A stretch of DNA of 64,000 nt from an uncultured Bacteroidales bacterium (GTDB lineage: Bacteria; Bacteroidota; Bacteroidia; Bacteroidales; FEN-979). Where the stretch lies: the NCBI GenBank assembly GCA_903903985.1, contig CAIVAT010000034.1:1-64000 (forward strand), written 5' to 3'. A program made the translations under genes and the position numbers. Below the pieces are notes generated by a model. It worked only from the letters and a program-made list of their open reading frames with translations. It ran no database searches and had not been told where the DNA came from. Below, one piece after another: positions 15,501-24,671 of the stretch (its first letter is position 1; the number at the start of each line of letters is the position of its first letter).

Positions 15501-18316
15501 AATGTGACTTCTGTTCCCCCGCATACCGGATTGGCCGAAGAAGTGATCGAAATACCGACCGGGAGCAATTGGTTGACAGCGAGTTTAACAATGTTTGAAT
15601 TCGCAGGATTACCGGTTGTACAGTTTGCATTTGAGGTTAAGATGCAGGATACAACATCATTGTTTGCAGGGTTATACGTGAAGGAATCACCACCTGTTCC
15701 AATACTGTTCCCATTCAGCATCCATTGATAAGTAGGGGCAGTGCCACCATTGATAGCTGATGCATTGAACGTTACTGCCGTTCCTTCACACACAGGGTTT
15801 GCAGATGCCGCAATTGAAACACTCACCGGAAGCAATGGTGATACAAGCATGCTGATCGTATTGGATACGGCCGGATTGCCCTGAGGGCATTCAATAGCAG
15901 AGGTTACCCTGCAGCTGACATGATCATCGTTGACCGGCATGTATTCAAAGACATCGCTGTTTGTTCCTGCATTGATTCCATTCACCATCCATTGGTATGA
16001 TGGGGTTGCGCCGCCATTATTAGTGGTTGCACTGAAAGTAACTGAAGTCCCTGCGCAAACGGAGTTTGCAGATGCAGAAATTGAAATCCCGACCTGCAAC
16101 AGTGGATTTACACTCATGATCACTGCGTTGGAAGTTGCAGGATTTAATGATGTGCAGTTGGCGTTTGATGTCAAAACACACGTTACAACATCATTGTTTG
16201 CCGGAATATAAGTAAGCGTTGCACCTCCTGTTCCTGTGTTGTTTCCATTAACAATCCATTGGTACAGGGGTGATGTTCCCTCATTGACAGGTGTTGCTGT
16301 AAACATAACAGCTGTTCCTGCACATACGTTATTGGCCGATGGAGCAATTGATACACTGACCGGGAAATACAAGCTGACATGCATGGTTACCGTATTTGAT
16401 GTCGCAGGACTTCCAGTGGCACATGTCGCATTGGCAGTCACCACGCAAGTTACCAAATCATTGTTTTCCGGTGTATAGGCATATTGATCACTGTTTGTTC
16501 CAGCTTCAACTCCGTTTACCTTCCATTGGAATACCGGTGAGGTACCGCCATGGATTACCGCCGCATTGAAGGTAACCGATGTCCCGGTACATACAAAATT
16601 CGTTGAAGGTGTAATCGTGACGCCAACAGGAAGGGAAGGGTTGACAATCATTGAAATGGCATTCGATGTTGCAGGGCTTCCATTGGAGCAAGGAGCATTC
16701 GAGGTTAAGAGGCAGGTTATAACATCATTGTTTGCAGGCATATATACAAAAGTTCCGCCGTTCTGACCGGCATTGGCACCATTCACTTTCCATTGATAGA
16801 AAGGCGCTGAACCACCATTCACCGGATCGGCAGTGAAAGTAACCAAAGTTCCTTCGCATACAGGATTGGCTGAAGAAGTGACAGAAATACTTACCGGAAA
16901 AGTAACGCTCACAGTGACAGTATGTTCCGAAGCCTTGGGTCCGTTACAACCTTCTGCAATAGCGGTAATGACTGAAGTACCACTCCAGGCCCCCGTATAA
17001 TTTACAGTTCCTGTAACCGGGTTGATGCTGTTCCCTGCAGCAACACTTGTGGCATCAAGCGTGTAATTGATTGCCGTCGAATTGATTGCAGTGGCGGGGT
17101 ATGGAACTGTGGCAGTTCCCTGACAACGGGATGAGGCCGGCCCGGCAGCAAACACCGGTGTCCCAACTTCTTCGCGGGAATTTACTTTACCATTCATATA
17201 ATAGGACGGCATCGGAAGGTCAGCCAGAATATTCTGGCCTCCGTCAAGGTATTGACAGGATGCTCCATTATCAAACCAGGTCAGGTCTGTCGAACCACCG
17301 GAAAATGTAAAGTTCAACGTAAAAAGAACGGTGTTATCCGGATAGGAAACACCCACATTTCCAGAACTATTGACAGTGACTACCCCTTGTTCGGATCCAT
17401 TGAATGTGAGGCCGGGAAAACCCGATGTATTGGTCGCTCCGGTATAGACCAGCGCAGATGAACTATAATGAAGGGTCAATGCAATTGCTCCGATATTGTT
17501 GAACCCGGCAACCTTTACAGGAACAACGATAGCGCTTCCCGGACAGGCTGATAGAACCGGAGCCGTGGTAACCGGTGCACCGGAAAACTCATTGGTTGTA
17601 AAAGTCCGTTCATTTCCATACGTTGTTTCGATGCTGTTTGTAGCAAAGGCCCTTAAGTAGTAGGTTGTACTTGCGCTCAGCCCTGTGAGGTTGCTGATAA
17701 AATCACCCGTTCCATTACCATTCATTGTTTTATTGTCGGTAATCGTGGGGTGAACGGAAGTACTCCAGCATACACCGCGCTCAGCCACCAGTGAGCCACC
17801 ATCTGAGGTAACGGACCCGCCGCTTTGTGCATTGCTTTGAGTGATGTTTGAAACAGGTGCCGTATTTAACAACGGATGGCATCCTCCCCACCTGGGCATC
17901 CCATCGCAAAAGAAAAGCTGTTGTCCATAGGCTCCCGAAGGAATTGTAGCCCAGGCAGAACCATTCCAAAAAAGCATATCTCCGGGATTTGAACCTTGCG
18001 GAGTAGAAACAGAGACCCATTTCCCACCGTTCCAGTAGTAATAACCCTGGGTTACACTATTTGGCGAAGTACCGGCAGTAGCGGTATTAAATACCAGCAG
18101 GCCGATGGCAACAGGGGTCGTGACAGGTGCAGTTAAATTGAGCGCCGTTAAGGCAACCCTTGGAGGCAGGAACCCTTTTACAGGCGATTTCACATCAAGC
18201 ATGGCCGATGGATCAGGCGGATTGCCGTCTGCATTTATTCCAACCTGCGCACGAAGATGCAGGGAAAAAAACATGAATAAAAAGGTAAACCCGAATAGTA
18301 TTATTTGCTTTTTCAT
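12512..18316 (-). CDS. Giant secreted repeat protein: cohesin-like domain, 14 Ig/PKD-like repeats, FISUMP C-terminal domain
   Basis: The start is set at MKKQIILF (18316), because this begins a proper signal peptide; the upstream 17 codons do not. About 1934 residues. The N-terminus resembles Bacteroidota tail-fibre-like proteins (VGINADGNPPDPSAMLDV, then GFLPPR). An FnIII-like 'STTYYLRAFATNS' segment and a cohesin-like beta-domain (ALTLHYSSSALVY) follow. Next come fourteen repeats of about 89 residues with the pattern SANPVCxGTxVTF...YQWKVNG...NNDVVTC...NPATSN; one (the seventh) is divergent. The last 200 residues match the FISUMP domain (IGTQCWLKENL, CPEGWHVPSS, AAVRCLKN). No T9SS sorting domain is visible. 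It is probably a surface adhesin or carbohydrate-binding scaffold. Confidence 0.85.
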   Translation of the reverse strand: MKKQIILFGFTFLFMFFSLHLRAQVGINADGNPPDPSAMLDVKSPVKGFLPPRVALTALNLTAPVTTPVAIGLLVFNTATAGTSPNSVTQGYYYWNGGKWVSVSTPQGSNPGDMLFWNGSAWATIPSGAYGQQLFFCDGMPRWGGCHPLLNTAPVSNITQSNAQSGGSVTSDGGSLVAERGVCWSTSVHPTITDNKTMNGNGTGDFISNLTGLSASTTYYLRAFATNSIETTYGNERTFTTNEFSGAPVTTAPVLSACPGSAIVVPVKVAGFNNIGAIALTLHYSSSALVYTGATNTSGFPGLTFNGSEQGVVTVNSSGNVGVSYPDNTVLFTLNFTFSGGSTDLTWFDNGASCQYLDGGQNILADLPMPSYYMNGKVNSREEVGTPVFAAGPASSRCQGTATVPYPATAINSTAINYTLDATSVAAGNSINPVTGTVNYTGAWSGTSVITAIAEGCNGPKASEHTVTVSVTFPVSISVTSSANPVCEGTLVTFTADPVNGGSAPFYQWKVNGANAGQNGGTFVYMPANNDVITCLLTSNAPCSNGSPATSNAISMIVNPSLPVGVTITPSTNFVCTGTSVTFNAAVIHGGTSPVFQWKVNGVEAGTNSDQYAYTPENNDLVTCVVTANATCATGSPATSNTVTMHVSLYFPVSVSIAPSANNVCAGTAVMFTATPVNEGTSPLYQWIVNGNNTGTGGATLTYIPANNDVVTCVLTSNANCTSLNPATSNAVIMSVNPLLQVGISISASANSVCAGTSVTFSATTNNGGATPSYQWMVNGINAGTNSDVFEYMPVNDDHVSCRVTSAIECPQGNPAVSNTISMLVSPLLPVSVSIAASANPVCEGTAVTFNASAINGGTAPTYQWMLNGNSIGTGGDSFTYNPANNDVVSCILTSNANCTTGNPANSNIVKLAVNQLLPVGISITSSANPVCGGTEVTFSAATDHGGVAPLFQWMVNGSNVGQNTAHFSYIPANNDVVTCKFTSDGPCVSGNPATSNAITMGVNLQLAVGSISSDQVLCTNMTPLALNGVSPLNGTSPEYQWQKSLDNNNFTDIPGATNLNYQPLTLTVTTYFRLLQNATGTCGGPLPTNIVTITINPENTAGVSISANPSGTVCPGTSVVFSATPVNGGLTPGYQWKVNGLEAGTNNPAFEFIPKDGDVVLCLMTSDQLCVTNNPATSNAITITTNTNANLQAGVTVYANPAGSVCEGTLVEYTATPLNGGTNPVYQWKVNGNLAGTNSAIYSYHPENGDEVVCILTSDLPCVVGNPATSNSLSMVVKEPLPVSIAISSSANPTCEGTLVTYTAIPVNEGSSPIYHWKVNGNNAGTNNPVFSLHPVNGDIITCVLNSNEDCISGNPATSNSITMEVISSYEANVSIGASTNPFCAGGLVNFTATHTGGGTNPVFQWKVNGEDVGGNSPSYSYNPLNSDVVSCVMNSNLLCVTKSPASSNSIIMVANPILPAGVSIAASANPTCAGSSVAFNATPVNGGANPVYQWKVNGANVGTNNITYSYPPVNGDVVTCHLLSSEVCATGNPACSNSITMSINPVNPVSVIISANPTGAVCQGTSVSFTATPTNGGTSPSYQWKVNGNGTGTNCPTLSYIPINGDVVTCVLTSGLSCSSGNPAISNALNMSVNANVVASVTIAASANPVQPNTSVTYTASGINGGTNPVYQWKVNGTVVGSNLSTYTYTPLNNDNVICIFTSSITNCVSGSPATSNTIVMNVSPGVPCPGLPSITYSGKTYYTVYIGTQCWLKENLNIGVRIDKTVVQSNNQVIEKYCYEDVESNCDVYGGLYKWDELMQYVTTEGAQGICPEGWHVPSSADFATLSTTLGGDLASGGKLKEAGTTHWQTSSYPGTNTSGFTGLPNGQLFFNQTTGLGTYSNIGKYGYFYTSTQYTTGTWAYYRSLIYQTLAFSENLNYKTTTAAVRCLKN
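13130..16905 (-). repeat. 14-unit coding tandem repeat (about 267 bp each)
   Basis: The DNA encoding the Ig/PKD-like repeats, about 3.8 kb. Units are of similar length and keep in-frame cysteines (VC..., VTC..., C.GNP), suggesting one disulfide per repeat. Divergence between units is substantial, so recent slippage is not evident, apart from one atypical unit at about 15020-15300. Confidence 0.85.
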
Positions 18317-18953
18317 TTGGAATGTTATTAAAATTATACAACCTCTATATGACTGCTTTCTACGCAAAACCCTTTGGAATGTTTCATTTATCTGAAAATA
18401 TCAAAAAAATTCAACCCAGGACCCATCAATCAAAATATCAAATATTTGTGATAAAATGTTATGTTTCAATTTTGTCATTGCCATCATATTGCACTTTTTT
18501 TCTTTGTTTTCAGTAATTGTTAAATAAAACAGGTTCTCTTATCGATACAAAATTACAGCGTATAATGTTGATTGTCAATTGGGTAAAACCGTATAAATCC
18601 TTTATGGGAAAACGGAATTAAAAATTCCCGGCAATTTATATCAGGCTACAAATCAATAAATAGCATGCAAATTCTGGCGTGCATTATTTTGCCATTCAAA
18701 CAGGAAAAAGGAGGTTCAGACAACTATTTATTAAGTGTGTTTCACTTTCCCAGGTATCAACGATTGCCAATAAACAAGGTTCCGGACACTTCTGCAGATG
18801 ATGCTGGAATACAAAGCTTTAAAATGGATAAGGATCAAAGAAAACATTTTCCCGGCAAAATAAACCCGCGACAATAAAGGGATTCAGAATGAAGGTCCTG
18901 AAAGGTGAATCGGGGGATGGAATTTCCTCCGCGGAAATTAGGGTGGTGAGAAG
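18317..18953. other. 637-bp AT-rich intergenic region
   Basis: No gene is supported; the short frames lack coding character. It must hold the promoter of the giant repeat protein. A TAATTTTG-like -7 box on the minus strand at 18548-18555 is the best candidate, about 230 bp upstream. The right part (18900-18950) has an AATTTCC/GGAAATT inverted repeat that may end the permease transcript. Confidence 0.4.
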
Positions 18954-20243
18954 CTACCGCCTTGGAGCAAGAAACCGGTTAAACAGCAACAGGCCGATGA
19001 TGGTAACAACACCGATCATGCTGAATGTCAGCCACAACAATGATGGCTGGTTCATCTTTTCCACAAATCGCACATAAAGGGCTGCACCGAGAATGCCTCC
19101 GACTCCGCTTCCGATCACCCCATACATAAAAGACCAGCCCTGATACAGCGCTTTCTTATCCTGTGGCGCGATCAGACCCACATACGCGATAAATTTAGGA
19201 TGGGCGATCATCTCACCCAGGGTGAAAACGAACATGGAGGCAAGAAAAATCCAGCCACTTGGTGAAATGGCCAGCATTCCCATACCGATTGAACCGAGAG
19301 AAATTCCAAAAATCATGGTCGGCAGTGGTTTGGTATTGCGAACGAGGCTTGAAACCAGGAGCTGGAGAAGAATGATCGCCCCGGCATTCATCACTGTAAC
19401 GTGTTCCGCATCAAATTTCCAGGAAGGATTATCCACAAACCATGAAAGAAAAGTGTTGATGAGGCTATTGAAGCCTGTCATGTCGACTTTTTCCTTCAGA
19501 TACCATAAAACTGAATCATATACCTGGAAATACATGATCCAGAATCCTGAATAAATCACGATCATGGTAATAAACCTGTAATCGCGCAAAACAGTAAGCA
19601 TCTCCGTAAATACCTGTCGCGGTGGCTTTGCAGCCCGTGCACCGGTGGGTTCGTTGTAAACGAAATAGTTCAGCAGCAACAGCCAGCCGGTGCCAATTGC
19701 CGCCATGAAAAAAATATAGTTGTAGGAGACAGACTTCAGGTATGGCACAAGGATCAAGGGGAACAAGAATGCCCCCAGATTGATGGACCAGTAGTATATT
19801 CCGAATCCCAGTGACGAAGTTGATTCATCAGTTACGCGGGCGATGGTTCCTGAAATCATGGGTTTAAAAAAACCTGCTCCCAATGCAACCAGGATCAGGC
19901 TGCTGAATACCGTGACATAGGTTGTTGAAACCCCGGCAAACCAATATCCAAGGCTCATGGTGAAAAAAGCAAAAAAAAGTACTTTCCGGTACCCGAACCG
20001 GTCGCCAATTGCCCCTGATAAAATTGGCAGGAAATAAAGCAGCGGCGTAATGGTGCTCTTGATCACTCCGACACTTTCCTTTGAAAAACCGAGTCCTCCC
20101 TCCTGTTTCGACAAGACCAGGTACACTGACAATACCGACATCACCCCATAATAGGAACCGCGTTCGAAAAATTCCATGGAGACAGCTGTCCAGAAATTCT
20201 TAGGGAAGGATGAAAGGCTTTTTGAATCGGCAGATTTCGTCAT
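18954..20243 (-). CDS. POT/PTR2-type MFS transporter
   Basis: About 429 residues with 11-12 transmembrane segments. The start chosen is ATG 20243 (MTKSADSK), since the 45 residues further upstream run into the divergent promoter. The first helix carries E24-F-F-E27-R28-G-S-Y-Y, a variant of the ExxERFxYY proton-coupling motif of peptide transporters. The GDRFGYRK loop near residue 86 is a typical MFS signature, and GAGFFKPMISGTIARV follows near 130. It is transcribed divergently from a NahK-like kinase and a GH20 hexosaminidase, so an amino-sugar or glycopeptide cargo is plausible. The substrate is inferred, not shown. Confidence 0.8.
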   Translation of the reverse strand: MTKSADSKSLSSFPKNFWTAVSMEFFERGSYYGVMSVLSVYLVLSKQEGGLGFSKESVGVIKSTITPLLYFLPILSGAIGDRFGYRKVLFFAFFTMSLGYWFAGVSTTYVTVFSSLILVALGAGFFKPMISGTIARVTDESTSSLGFGIYYWSINLGAFLFPLILVPYLKSVSYNYIFFMAAIGTGWLLLLNYFVYNEPTGARAAKPPRQVFTEMLTVLRDYRFITMIVIYSGFWIMYFQVYDSVLWYLKEKVDMTGFNSLINTFLSWFVDNPSWKFDAEHVTVMNAGAIILLQLLVSSLVRNTKPLPTMIFGISLGSIGMGMLAISPSGWIFLASMFVFTLGEMIAHPKFIAYVGLIAPQDKKALYQGWSFMYGVIGSGVGGILGAALYVRFVEKMNQPSLLWLTFSMIGVVTIIGLLLFNRFLAPRR

Positions 20244-20291
20244 AAAGCAAGTTCCGGTTATTTGCAGCGAAAATACCGAAAAAATTCTTAG

Positions 20292-20299
20292 TATTTTTG
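20292..20299 (+). promoter_or_regulatory. Predicted -7 box (TATTTTTG) of the nahK-like gene
   Basis: TATTTTTG fits TAnnTTTG and lies 50 bp before the kinase start, in the 105-bp divergent gap shared with the permease. The nearest upstream TTTG (20261-20264) is 27 bp away, longer than usual, so the -33 element is uncertain. Confidence 0.4.
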
Positions 20300-20348
20300 G
20301 TGGACCATTGCCATTACGAGTTGGTTTGTTATAAAAGTACTGACATTC

Positions 20349-21446
20349 ATGAATGATCTGATAAGCATTGCACGCCAATTCATCATTGAAGGCACCATAG
20401 TCTCTGTAAAACCCTTTGGGTCAGGCCATATAAATGATTCGTTCCTGGTGAAGACCCTTCCGGAGGCTGCTCCTGATTATGTGCTTCAGCGGATCAACCA
20501 CACAATCTTCCGGAATATACCTGATCTAACCGACAATATTTTAAAGGTGACCCAGCACATCCGGCAGCAGCTGCATGCCAGTGAATCCATTTCAGACACT
20601 TTCCAGGTCATCCGGCTCATCCAGGCGCATTCCGGCAGTTTTTTTATTCACGACGAAGAGGGAAACTTCTGGCGGTTGTACAATCATGTACGCGGCAGTA
20701 AAAGTTATGATATCGTTGCAAATCCCGACCTGGCCTATGAAGGTGGCAAGGCATTCGGTATTTTTCAATATCTGACATCCGGCATTGATGCATCATCCCT
20801 CCATGAGATTCTTCCTGATTTTCATAATATCGCAAAGAGAATTTCAACATTCAGGGAAACAGTCCTGCGCAATCCGGCAGGCCGTTTAAACGAGGTTATT
20901 AATGAAATTGCCTTTGTGGAAGCCCGTTCAGAACAGATGCATGCAATCATGCGACTAGGTGAACAAGGGTATATCCCGGTTCGGGTCACACACAACGATA
21001 CGAAATTCAACAACATCCTTTTTAACCAGGACAATAAAGCAATTTCAATCGTTGACCTCGATACTGTAATGCCAGGTTATGTCCTGTACGATTTCGGCGA
21101 TGCCATCCGCACCGGTTCAAACATGGCGGCAGAGGATGAAGCAGATCTTGCAAAGGTGAATATTGACTTGCATCTGTTCGAAGCTTATTCAAAAGGATAC
21201 CTCGGGATTGCCAGAAAATTCCTTCACCCGGCTGAAATCAGCCATCTTGCCTTTTCGGCTAAATTCATGACCTACATCATCGGGCTGAGGTTTCTGACTG
21301 ATCACCTTGTTGGCGACCGGTATTTTAAAATCGGTTTCCCCGGGCACAACCTGCAGCGGGCAAGGGCCCAATTCAAATTACTAGAGCGTATGGAAGAGCA
21401 ATTCTTCCCCATGCAGGAAATCATCCGGAAACAAGCCATGAATTAG
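20349..21446 (+). CDS. NahK-like N-acetylhexosamine 1-kinase (aminoglycoside phosphotransferase family)
   Basis: A 365-residue APH-fold kinase. The N-terminal nucleotide loop is FGSGHINDSF (23-32). The catalytic loop is THNDTKFNNILFN near 214-226, with the presumed base Asp at about 216. The Mg-binding IVDLDTVMPG lies near 233-242. The GHIND opening and HNDTKFNN loop are characteristic of NahK-like proteins, which phosphorylate GlcNAc or GalNAc at O1. In Bacteroidota these are often labelled mucin desulfatase or kinase. The adjacent hexosaminidase would supply the free amino sugar, which strongly supports this reading. The permease opposite may import it. Confidence 0.8.
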   Translation: MNDLISIARQFIIEGTIVSVKPFGSGHINDSFLVKTLPEAAPDYVLQRINHTIFRNIPDLTDNILKVTQHIRQQLHASESISDTFQVIRLIQAHSGSFFIHDEEGNFWRLYNHVRGSKSYDIVANPDLAYEGGKAFGIFQYLTSGIDASSLHEILPDFHNIAKRISTFRETVLRNPAGRLNEVINEIAFVEARSEQMHAIMRLGEQGYIPVRVTHNDTKFNNILFNQDNKAISIVDLDTVMPGYVLYDFGDAIRTGSNMAAEDEADLAKVNIDLHLFEAYSKGYLGIARKFLHPAEISHLAFSAKFMTYIIGLRFLTDHLVGDRYFKIGFPGHNLQRARAQFKLLERMEEQFFPMQEIIRKQAMN

Positions 21447-21591
21447 CCTTATACACCAATTGCGATCCATATTTATATTTCTGTGGCAACCTGTAAACCA
21501 GGATCAGGAAAACTGAGTTAACCTTCAATGATTCATCCGTCAATGGTTTTTTTTGCTTATTTTGCATAAAAATACATTTAACAACTTGCTT

Positions 21592-23955
21592 ATGCGCCAT
21601 TTTGCCGTTTTATTGCTGCTTTCACTGTGCCCACTTGCTTTTTGGGGGGAAAATCGTCCTGATTCTAACCTGGTATCCATCGTTCCGAAACCTGTGATGA
21701 TGAAAATGGGGACCGGCCAGTTCGTGATCAGTCAGTCTACGCTTGTCCTTGTACCTGGCAATGACGAGGAGATCGCGAGAATTGCCAGGTTTTTTACAGA
21801 AAGGATCAGCTATTCAGGAGGACCCTTGCTCCAGGTGAGGGTGATGACCAGCGATGACAAGAAACTACCTGCTGTGGTATTGGGACGGCAAGATAAAACC
21901 TCATCCTCAAATACAGAGGGTTATGATTTGAAAATTACGCCCAAGCAGGTCTTGCTTACTGCACCCACTGGCAGTGGCATTTTCCACGGAGTACAGACCC
22001 TTTTGCAACTGCTTCCATCCGGGATTTCCGGGCAAAACCCCTCCAATACATTTAATCAGCTGGCTTTACCTTCTCTGAGGATCGTTGATTTCCCCAGATA
22101 TCCATATCGTGGCATGCACCTGGACGTTTCACGTCATTTTTTTCCGAAAGAATTCATCAAGCGCTACATTGACCTGATAGCAATGTACAAAATGAATACG
22201 TTCCACTGGCACCTGACTGATGACAATGGATGGCGGATTGAAATCAAAAAATATCCAAAACTCATGCAGGTTGCAGCCTGGCGTGTTGATCATGAGGACA
22301 AGCCCTGGGATGAGCGACCGGCGCAACAACCCGGAGAAAAGGCGACTTATGGCGGATATTATTCACAGGATGAAATCCGGGAGATCGTTCAGTATGCGGC
22401 CGACCGCTATGTTACCATTATTCCCGAAATTGAAATGCCTGCACATTCTTTAGAAGTTCTTGCCGCCTACCCTCAATTTTCATGTACGGGGGGTCCATTT
22501 ACCGTTCCCCCGGGAGGGTATTGGCCCAACGTTGACATTTTATGTGCCGGGAACGATTCGGTCTTTACGTTTTTAGAAGATGTCCTGACAGAAGTCATGG
22601 AACTTTTTCCGTCAAAGTACATCCATGTTGGTGGTGATGAGGCAGACAGAACCAACTGGAAGAAATGTCAGAAATGCCAGGAAAGGATTAAAACAGAGGG
22701 ACTTAAAGACGATAAGGAGTTGCAAAGTTATTTCATGAAAAGGATAGGCAAGTTCATTGCATCGAAAAACCGGAAGATGGTCGGGTGGGATGAAATCCTT
22801 GATGGCGGACTTGCTCCGGAAACCACGGTGATGTCATGGCGGGGTGTGGAAGGCGGTATTGCTGCAGCACGACAGGGCCACGATGTTATTATGACACCCA
22901 ACTCTCATTGCTATTTTGACTATTACCAGGCAGATCCGGCTTCAGAGCCCAAAGCCATCGGTGGTTTGATCACCCTTAAAAAGGTTTATTCCTTTGAGCC
23001 AATGCCGGCAGAACTGACAGCAGAAGAAGCCAGGCATATCCTCGGCGCACAGGGCAACCTGTGGTCGGAATTTATCCCCACACCCGCTCAGGCTGAATAC
23101 ATGGCTGTTTCGCGCATGATCGCACTTTCGGAAGTGACGTGGTCTCCCAAAAATATGCGCAACTGGGGAGATTTTCAGCACCGCATGATTGTCCAGTATA
23201 AACGGCTCAGCAACATGAAAGTGAATTACAGCAAGGGTTCTTTTAAAGCTGATGCCAGGACGGAATTTGATAAAAAATCGAATTCATTACGATTGATCCT
23301 TGGTTCGGAGCAGTTGAACGTGCCCATCCGTTATACCCTGGACGGAAATGATGTGAATCTGTCCTCCCAGCTCTATGAGGGGCCGGTTGTAGTGAAAAGA
23401 AACGGGGTCATCAAAGCCGGGCTGTTCGTTGACGGACAAATGAAGGAAAAAGCCATTGAAATGCCCCTCATTTTTCATCTTGCTGTCGGCAGGCCTGTGA
23501 AGTATCTCCAATCGTATTCTGACCGCTATCCGGGCAAAGGGGACATGACGCTTACCGATGGATTGCGTGGATCTATTAACCACCGTGATGGCCTGTGGCA
23601 AGGATTTCTTGGCAACGACCTTGACCTGATCATCGACCTGGGCCATGAAGTTCCGGTGAATTCTATTCAGGTCAACTTTCTACAGAACCAGCACAGCTGG
23701 ATTTTTTTACCGGTTATTGTTGAATACTCACTATCTTCTGATGGTAAAAAATATCATTCCTTCAATGAGGTTCTGAATAAAATATCGCCAAAAGAGGACA
23801 AGGCCATCATTCAGCCATTTAATTTTCAGTTCATGAAAAACACAAAGGCAAGATTTATAAGGGTGAAGGCTAAGAACCTTCAAAAATGCCCGGCCTGGCA
23901 TGAAGGGGCAGGTGAGCCCTGCTGGATGTTTACAGATGAGATCGTCGTATTCTGA
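21592..23955 (+). CDS. Secreted GH20 beta-N-acetylhexosaminidase
   Basis: About 787 residues, starting at ATG 21592 (MRHFAVLLLL), which gives a signal peptide; the upstream in-frame ATG adds 13 unneeded residues. Domains are a GH20b N-terminal domain (about 30-160), a GH20 catalytic barrel (about 165-530) and a C-terminal region including a discoidin/F5-F8-like carbohydrate-binding part (about 640-787). Catalytic evidence includes YPYRGMHLDVSRHFFP, HWHLTDDNGWRIE, and HVGGDEADRTNW with the D349-E350 pair. The enzyme removes terminal GlcNAc or GalNAc from glycans outside the cytoplasm. It follows the NahK-like kinase by 145 bp and converges on frr with a 3-bp gap. Confidence 0.93.
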   Translation: MRHFAVLLLLSLCPLAFWGENRPDSNLVSIVPKPVMMKMGTGQFVISQSTLVLVPGNDEEIARIARFFTERISYSGGPLLQVRVMTSDDKKLPAVVLGRQDKTSSSNTEGYDLKITPKQVLLTAPTGSGIFHGVQTLLQLLPSGISGQNPSNTFNQLALPSLRIVDFPRYPYRGMHLDVSRHFFPKEFIKRYIDLIAMYKMNTFHWHLTDDNGWRIEIKKYPKLMQVAAWRVDHEDKPWDERPAQQPGEKATYGGYYSQDEIREIVQYAADRYVTIIPEIEMPAHSLEVLAAYPQFSCTGGPFTVPPGGYWPNVDILCAGNDSVFTFLEDVLTEVMELFPSKYIHVGGDEADRTNWKKCQKCQERIKTEGLKDDKELQSYFMKRIGKFIASKNRKMVGWDEILDGGLAPETTVMSWRGVEGGIAAARQGHDVIMTPNSHCYFDYYQADPASEPKAIGGLITLKKVYSFEPMPAELTAEEARHILGAQGNLWSEFIPTPAQAEYMAVSRMIALSEVTWSPKNMRNWGDFQHRMIVQYKRLSNMKVNYSKGSFKADARTEFDKKSNSLRLILGSEQLNVPIRYTLDGNDVNLSSQLYEGPVVVKRNGVIKAGLFVDGQMKEKAIEMPLIFHLAVGRPVKYLQSYSDRYPGKGDMTLTDGLRGSINHRDGLWQGFLGNDLDLIIDLGHEVPVNSIQVNFLQNQHSWIFLPVIVEYSLSSDGKKYHSFNEVLNKISPKEDKAIIQPFNFQFMKNTKARFIRVKAKNLQKCPAWHEGAGEPCWMFTDEIVVF

Positions 23956-23958
23956 TAG

Positions 23959-24522
23959 TTACACCGTCATGATATCCTTTTCCTTGATTTCAAAGATTTT
24001 ATCGGCTTTTGCAATGTATTCATCAGTAACTTTCTGAATATCAATTTCAAGTTTATCTATCTCATCCTCAGGGACACCATCTTTTTTAAGTTTTTTAGCG
24101 GTTTCATTGGCCAACCGGCGGATATTCCGGATGCTTATTTTGGCATTCTCAGCCTCTGATTTTGCTTTTTTCACCAGGTCGCGGCGGCGTTCCTCAGTTA
24201 ATGGCGGAACCATGATCCGAAGGATTTCACCCTCATTTTTAGGATTAAATCCAAGATTTGCTGCCTGAATGGCCTTGTCGATGAGGCCAAGCACACTTTT
24301 ATCCCAGGGCTGCACGATGATCTGCCGTCCATCAGGTGTACTGATATTGGCAGCCTGATCAATGGGTGTCATCACTCCGTAATAATCAATTCTTACCCCG
24401 TCGAGCATCTGTGCACTGGCTTTCCCTGCCCGTAATTTCTGAAGTTCTTTTTCGAGATGCTGAACCGCCAGGTGCATGCCCTCATTGGCCTCATCAAGGG
24501 TAAATTCTATCTCATCGTTCAT
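23959..24522 (-). CDS. frr: Ribosome recycling factor
   Basis: A 187-residue protein of standard length. It contains LRAGKASAQMLDGVRIDYYG (about 31-50), PWDKSVLGLIDKAIQ (about 77-91), NPKNEGEILRIMVPPLTEERRRDL (split across about 95-118) and a charged C-terminal helix. With EF-G it separates ribosomal subunits after termination. It lies 149 bp downstream of pyrH on the same strand, the usual order. The intergenic gap holds a nonamer array. The start ATG is at 24522 (MNDEIEFTL). Confidence 0.97.
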   Translation of the reverse strand: MNDEIEFTLDEANEGMHLAVQHLEKELQKLRAGKASAQMLDGVRIDYYGVMTPIDQAANISTPDGRQIIVQPWDKSVLGLIDKAIQAANLGFNPKNEGEILRIMVPPLTEERRRDLVKKAKSEAENAKISIRNIRRLANETAKKLKKDGVPEDEIDKLEIDIQKVTDEYIAKADKIFEIKEKDIMTV

Positions 24523-24564
24523 AAATAGTGCGGGTTAAGATTGATATATTTAAAACAAAGAATG

Positions 24565-24670
24565 CAAGTCAATCAATGAATGCAATGCAATCAATGCATT
24601 CAATGCAAAAATAAAAAAATCAAACTAATAATCAAAAACAATAAAGTTCCCTGCATTGCCTGCATTAACC
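24565..24670. repeat. Nonameric tandem arrays in inverted arrangement, 3' of pyrH
   Basis: The left arm has about five 9-bp units of the form CAATGCAAT (24565-24609). The right arm has two units, GCATTGCCT and GCATTAACC (24653-24670), in the opposite orientation. They are separated by A-rich DNA, and the right arm ends 1 bp from the pyrH stop. Sequence and layout match the element at 25393-25501. Confidence 0.75.
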
Positions 24671-24671
24671 C

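Noticed and set aside
13130-16905. Regular repeats as a CRISPR or mobile array
   Set aside because: They are in-frame coding repeats of about 267 bp within one open gene.
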